From: Angomonas deanei
Taxonomy: Eukaryota; Euglenozoa; Kinetoplastea; Trypanosomatida; Trypanosomatidae
Length of the DNA: 64,000 nucleotides
Assembly: GCA_903995115.1 (NCBI GenBank)
Contig: LR877145.1
Location: 310,001-374,000, forward strand
Direction: 5' to 3'
Of this stretch, positions 58,793 through 64,000 are shown in pieces. Under the pieces are notes generated by a model that saw only the letters and a list, made by a program, of their open reading frames with translations, made no database searches and had not been told where the DNA came from. Position numbers and translations under genes: made by a program. Position 1 is the stretch's first letter. Each line of letters starts with the position of its first letter.

Positions 58793-61700
58793 TTACGCCA
58801 ATTCCATCTCCATTACGTGCTGGAGGGCCAACAATAATTTTTCACGAAACACTTCAAAGTTGCTGAACGGTGGGATCGTGATCAGCGACGAGCACGACTG
58901 CGCCCGTGGCAGGTGGTCTACACTTTCGTTATTCTCCGTGATCGTGATCGGGGTGAACAGCGGGAGGCGGCGCTGGCCGCTGGCAAAGCACAACAGGGAC
59001 GACCGTTGCTCGTCCGTCATGGAGGCTACAATCTGCCAAAACGCCTTCTCCCTCGTCGGGTGGAGGTTCGTGTTGATGTACCGCTTCAGCTCGTCAATCG
59101 ACAAGTCCCCGCTGCCGCAGACCAGCTTCTCCAAGTCCTGCCAGGAGGAGCACCGCACCACACGCCGGGGCATCACGCACCAGAGGCCACTGCGCATCGC
59201 CTGCAGCTGGAGGTCCATGGAGTGCACCAGGCAATCCTCCGCAATCTGCCGCCGCCGTCTCGCTGCCATGTCGCTGCCCATCTCCTCCTCATCCAGCACC
59301 GCCACCTTCTCGGCAAAGTTGGGGATGATCTCCTCCGCCACCTCACTCATCAAAAAGGCGTCGTCCTCGATACTCTTTTCCACCACACTGTCGACGTGCT
59401 TGTAGTAGTCCTCGATGGTCAACACGTCGTCAATCAGAAAGCGCCAAATGTAGGGGGAGAAGTCCATATTGAGGGGGATCTTGGCCCGTGCGCAGTAGCC
59501 CATCAGCTTGCCAAAAAAGTTGAACAAGGTGAGTTCGAACGGGGAGGTGGCCTGGCTGTCGGGCACGAGCGCCACACGCTGCGAGTTGTTGACAAACACA
59601 AAGAGCGGGTTGCGGTGGAACTCGCTGTGGGGGTGACACTTGTCGGGGTGCTGCATCATCTCGTCCGTCAGGGCGGTCCACACCTGCCGGTAGGGGCCGC
59701 CCATGTCAATCGGCGCGTGCCCGGAGCCGCTCGCCTGGTAGTTGGCTTTGAAGAGGGGCGTCACGGAGAGTTGGGCGTCCTTGTAGGACCCGATCTGCTT
59801 GTACAGCTGAGCAAGAATCGAGTGATTCAGCGCCACTTCAGGGGTGCGGGGTAGCGTGGAGTACAGCTCTCCTACATTCACCAGTACGGTGGGCAGGTTC
59901 GACGCCTTCTCCATCGGCGGCACGTTGAGGAGCAACTTCTCGCGGAAGGACGCCCGGACGAGGGACTTCAAATAGATAAACGCGAGAGAGAGGGAGCCCT
60001 GGGTGGTCGGCCCGTCGAGGTCAATGAAGCGGGTGGCGGTCGCCATGCAACTCTCCACCACCGCCACCACCTGCGCGTACTCGTCCAGCTCCGTCTCCGA
60101 CAGATCTTGCAGGGCGGAGTAGCGGGGAATGAACTTGGTCCGTGGGTCCATGAGAATAGACCCCGGGTTGGAGGTGGAAATACTGGACCCCGGTTTGTCC
60201 GACTCCATCCGCTTGCAGTAGTCCTCCAGGTCCGACAGGTAGGAGGCGAGCTGGGTGAAGAAGCGCAGTGGCTTCACGGGCAACTTGCTGCGTTCGTTCG
60301 CGTCGTACGTGTCCATCAGCAGTCGCGTGTACCGCAGGGAGAGATCCGTAAAGTTGTCCGGGGCGTACTCAAACTCCTCCGCCTTCAGCCGTATCTTCAT
60401 GCCCACACTGGTACCAATCGATGCAAAAGCGTACAACGGCTGGGAAAAGGTGATTGGAATAGGGACCGGTGGGCCTGTCGTGCCATTGACGGACCAACAC
60501 ACCTCTTTACTGTCCATGTCGAGCAAACAGCCAATCACGCTGAGTGGGCCGGCCTCCACTGGGATCTTGTACTCCTCCTTAAAGTCGCGCGTGGCGATGT
60601 CGGTGCCGCTAAATGAAAAGCTGTACCGGTCGCAGCCCACGTGCTGACTAGGGACATCACTGTGTTGGGAGGTACCCCAACCCACCGCAAACGGCGCGTT
60701 GGACCGCTCGGGGAGCACCACCTCGTAGTAGAACTTGCCGGAGGGGGCGGCGGTACAGGAACTCATCACCTTACCCACCTTCAGGAGGTTACCCTCCAGC
60801 TCGCCAAAGGTACAGACAATCTCCACCTCCGTATCCCGCTTTGGGATTCCGTCGTGCGCAGTCTGTATAACGTTCGGCAGCGGAGTGCCGTCTCGGAGGG
60901 ACTTCCACAGGTCGATCAGACAGAGGAGAGACTTTAGCGGCAGCTCCGGTACCGAGTTTCGCATCGGCTCCTTGAGCGTGAGCACGAGGTCCACGCCGGC
61001 GGAGATATCCTTGTTGGTTTCGGTAAAGCACAGCGTCGGGGCGAGCTTCTCTCGAATGTACATGACCATGGGCGAAAAGAGCTGCACGTAGAGGGCGATA
61101 TCGGTATTCTCATTATTCTCCACAAATGTCGTAATGTCGCGAATGATCTGCTGTCGTCGAACGCGTCCGCAGCGGTGCGCCGCCACCACCACCGCATGCA
61201 GCGCGTCCCATATGAGGCTCTCCGGCGCTTGCGAGAACACATCGGGCCGGAGGAGAAAGCTGCGCGTCAGGAGCTGCGCCAGAGTGGCCACATCCCACGG
61301 CTTTGCGGTCGTGTCTAGTATCTCCACCGTGCATTGGTTCATCATAAAGAAGAGTTGCTGCAGCTCCACGTGCCTGCTGATGATGCGGTCGGTAAGCGGG
61401 TGGTTGTCGAACAGCGACACCCGCTCGATCAGCTCCTTGGACACCGTGCGGGTCTGGTTGGAGATGACGAGGTAGAGGTGTCGGGCGAGGAGCACAATGA
61501 GCCGATGCATCGAGTCCGATACCTTGAAGCTGGGCGGAGAAGGGGTGGTCACCTCCAGGTAGTTGGGCAGCGGCTCCACATGCAGAATCTCCGTCGAGGA
61601 GGGAATCAGCGAGATGCGCTTCGTCGAGATACACCAGAAGGAGCCCATCTGACCCTCCGCCTGGCGGCACGTCCCCTGCATGTGAAACCCTTCCGCGTCT

Positions 61701-64000
61701 AGCTCCGCACTCACCATCGAGTGTGGTGTGGTCTTGAACTGCTTGAGCACATCCTCGTAGACAATGCTGTCGGCCGATACGTTCTTCACCGCCTCCTGCA
61801 CCGCCTCCGGGGTGTCCAATTCGCTCAGCTGAAAGAGGCACAGATGCACCCGTCTCTCGTAGCGACTGTGGTTAAAAAGCACCGTGTACTCCTCCCCGGC
61901 AATCGTCGCCTTACCAAAGTGTGGCGCCATGAAATTGATCTCGCACAGATGGCTTTGGTTCTTCCCAAGTTCTACTTCTCCCTCCCATATACCGCTCACG
62001 GTGATGCGTGCCGCCGCGCGGGCCGGATCCGAGACACGGATCGTGTGTTCCAGTAATGTGCTCGGCATGCCATCCGGGACCTGTGCCCACGGCTTACCAT
62101 TGCTCTGCTTGACCGGAAGGGCACGACGATACGACATCTCCACCCGCTCCTCGTTGGCAATATTCTGCAGTCGCAGCTGTTCTCCTTTTCTCGACAGTAT
62201 GCGATACACACTGTTGTCCTCTTCCTTGTTGACGCAGCACACCAGCATGTCCTGCTTGTGACGGCGGCGGCGCTCATCTTGACTAAACGTGGGCACAAAC
62301 GGTGCGAGTCGCTGCGAGTCATTCAGGTTTTGTGCATGCAATCGGCAGTCACCGCCACGGAGTCGCGTATCTCCTTGATGAAATAGAGCGGCGTTTCGTT
62401 GCTAATCTCCACTGAGGAAAGACCGTTGATAATATCCAATAATTTGATGCTGTTCAACATGACGAGAGGTGTAAGCATCTCATTCTCACACAAACACGCA
62501 ATGATCAGCAGCAGCCTCGAAATAACAAACCCTTCCTCAATTGTAGCGCTCACATTCTTCGAGTCCTCGTTCAACACCCTTTCCTCCTCGATCGACTCGT
62601 ACTGGTCAACCAACAGCGCGTAGTCCGGCACCTCCTTTGGGGGGTCCCCATTGAGAAACTTTATCTGCACACGCTTGTCCGCCGCCAGACTGGTCCCCTT
62701 CACCTGCACCATCTTTTTCCCGAGGAAGGTGTACCCCAGCAAATCAGCGAAGGTGGGGCTGGATAACTCGGAGCTCGGGTAGAGCGGCATGCGGCACGAC
62801 TCCGTGGTGAGGAAGCGAGAGGAACCGTCCCCGAGCTTCACTTTCACAAACCGTGGGTTGACCACCTCTTCCACCGTGGCGGGGACGGTGGCATAAATCT
62901 CGGGAAGAATGGAGGCCTGGATGTTCTTCTTTCCTAACGAAATGAAGCAAAACACGGATTGGGACTTCTCCAGGGAACTGGCCTCGGCCGATCGGCTCGC
63001 GGAACCGGTGTTGAACTCCAGCGCGTGCGAGCCGACCACAATCCAATCCCGTATAATCGTCACCGTCTTGTTCTCCACGTCGACATCAAATGTGATGCGA
63101 GACCCGTTCTGAAATCCGTATGGACACCGACTGACATTGTCCAGCTTGCACCGGACGTTGGGGTCGCTGCAGTACGTGACGAGGTGGGGGGCCATGGCAA
63201 AGCACTGCTCCCGTAACTTCTCTCGTGGCGTGAAAATGACTTCCTCTGAGGTGGTAATACCAATGAAGACGGGCATGTCGGCCGTGAGGGGCTCGCCGCC
63301 GAGGGTGGAGACTACCGTCGTGAACTGGGCTCGCTTGCCGTTGTGCACCATGCCCCACAGTCCGACGGCATTCTCCGAGTAGGACTCAATCAGGCAGTTC
63401 ATGTACTTCTTGGGTCGCTTGCACCCGGCACTCTTAATATAGGCGCAGCTCGTACCGGGGACCACCACCTCCATCCCTGGCGCCAGACGCGCGGGGGGAT
63501 AGTTGGAGTGGGCCTGGGACTTGGACTCCCCCATCAGGGTGAAGGAGTGGTAAGAGTGGATGCACATGTTGAAACAGTTACGACAGAGGGAGTAGTCGGC
63601 GCACTCGTTACACTTGAACCATGTGCTAGAGAGACGCGACTCGGAGTGTTGCGCCGTGCAACCATCGCAGAATCGTCTATCCTTCGGGGGACATATCGCG
63701 AGGTGCGGCTGCTGAATCGGAAGACGGACCGCAGGGATATCGCTGTTGGAGCCTAGCAGTACCGCCACCGCCTCCGTGTTGAAGAGGTGCACGAATGGGT
63801 ACAACTTCACGGGAGGTAGATTGTCGTAAATAAGCCCCAGGCATACCTCATCGCCGTTGATGGGCTTGCGGAATGCGTGCATCGTACCGGGCTGCTTGCC
63901 ATTTCTGGTAATCTCCAACCGAATCGTATCGCCACTCACAATAATGCATCGTGGCTCCGCCGTGATCGTAAAGTTCGCGGCGGGGTGCATGTGCCTCAAA
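58793..64000 (-). CDS. Giant HECT E3 ubiquitin ligase with ZZ and SPRY domains, 5' end outside window, one frame break
   Basis: At least 1,740 residues, continuing past the right edge. A HECT ligase takes ubiquitin onto its own Cys before passing it to a substrate. Upstream segment (64000-62323): an SPRY-like stretch, then a ZZ zinc finger (CDGCTAQHSES...FKCNECADYSLCRNC...HSYH, near 63510-63680), then a second beta-rich SPRY-like domain. Downstream segment (62341-58793): a mid-region, a clear SPRY (YYEVVLPERSNAPFAVGWG...CWSVNGTTG), a helical linker and the HECT domain, with catalytic Cys in AQSCSSLITIPPFSNFE (codon 58892-58894, 33 residues from the end). The segments overlap by 19 bases and need a -1 shift near 62.34 kb. 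ZZ plus SPRY plus HECT recalls HERC-type giants, but no RCC1 repeat is seen here. Confidence 0.85.

Noticed and set aside
62323-62341. Reading the HECT region as two separate overlapping genes
   Set aside because: No spacer, pyrimidine tract or acceptor lies between them, and the domains fit one large ligase.
1-64000. tRNA, rRNA, spliced-leader RNA, transposon, LTR or virus-derived element
   Set aside because: Looking through the spacers I found no tRNA-like arms with conserved TTCGA context, no reverse transcriptase, integrase or transposase motifs, and no long terminal repeats. A covariance-model scan could still find a divergent small RNA.

Overview
The window looks like nuclear DNA of a kinetoplastid flagellate, most likely a trypanosomatid. 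All 30 genes I can support lie on the minus strand, head to tail. None has a visible intron. The AT-rich gaps are mostly 130-690 bases and typically carry, in the minus sense, a pyrimidine tract and an AG shortly before each start codon. That is the layout of a polycistronic gene cluster processed by trans-splicing and polyadenylation. TAA, TAG and TGA all serve as stops and no gene needs one read through, so the code appears standard. Flagellar genes (a CFAP58 orthologue, a giant ASH-domain protein) show a flagellated cell. I cannot name the species.

Layout, left to right (the reverse of transcription order): 0.2-10 kb holds low-complexity proteins of unknown role, one unknown multi-pass membrane protein and one resembling monovalent cation:proton antiporters. 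10-16 kb holds a membrane-anchored STE11-like kinase, a zinc alcohol dehydrogenase and a small unknown. 16-26 kb holds mitochondrial ClpB/HSP78, a START-like protein, CFAP58 and a coiled-coil protein. 25.5-34.5 kb holds an ABC1/ADCK kinase, RNA polymerase III subunit RPC3, a GGC1-like GTP/GDP carrier, NOP14 and a twin-CX9C protein. 34.6-45.5 kb holds an LRR protein, a ProA-like protein, a small membrane protein, DPH7, a coiled-coil protein, ARPC4 and a TPR protein. 45.7-54.2 kb is one giant ASH/HYDIN-type gene. 54.3-58.6 kb holds CutA, an unknown, an M3 peptidase (Dcp type) and a small unknown. 58.8 kb to the window edge is a giant ZZ/SPRY/HECT ubiquitin ligase, cut by the edge.

The genes do not form a pathway; mixed function is normal for such clusters. 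The points most worth a second look are: a kinase with two membrane segments and a decayed receiver-like domain; a ProA-like protein without its catalytic cysteine; a structured RNA candidate next to the alcohol dehydrogenase; about 33-residue repeats in the TPR protein; five single-base frame breaks in four conserved or long genes; and a codon-usage shift near 52-58 kb that starts inside a gene. I see no transposon, virus-derived element, CRISPR array, tRNA, rRNA or strand-switch region.
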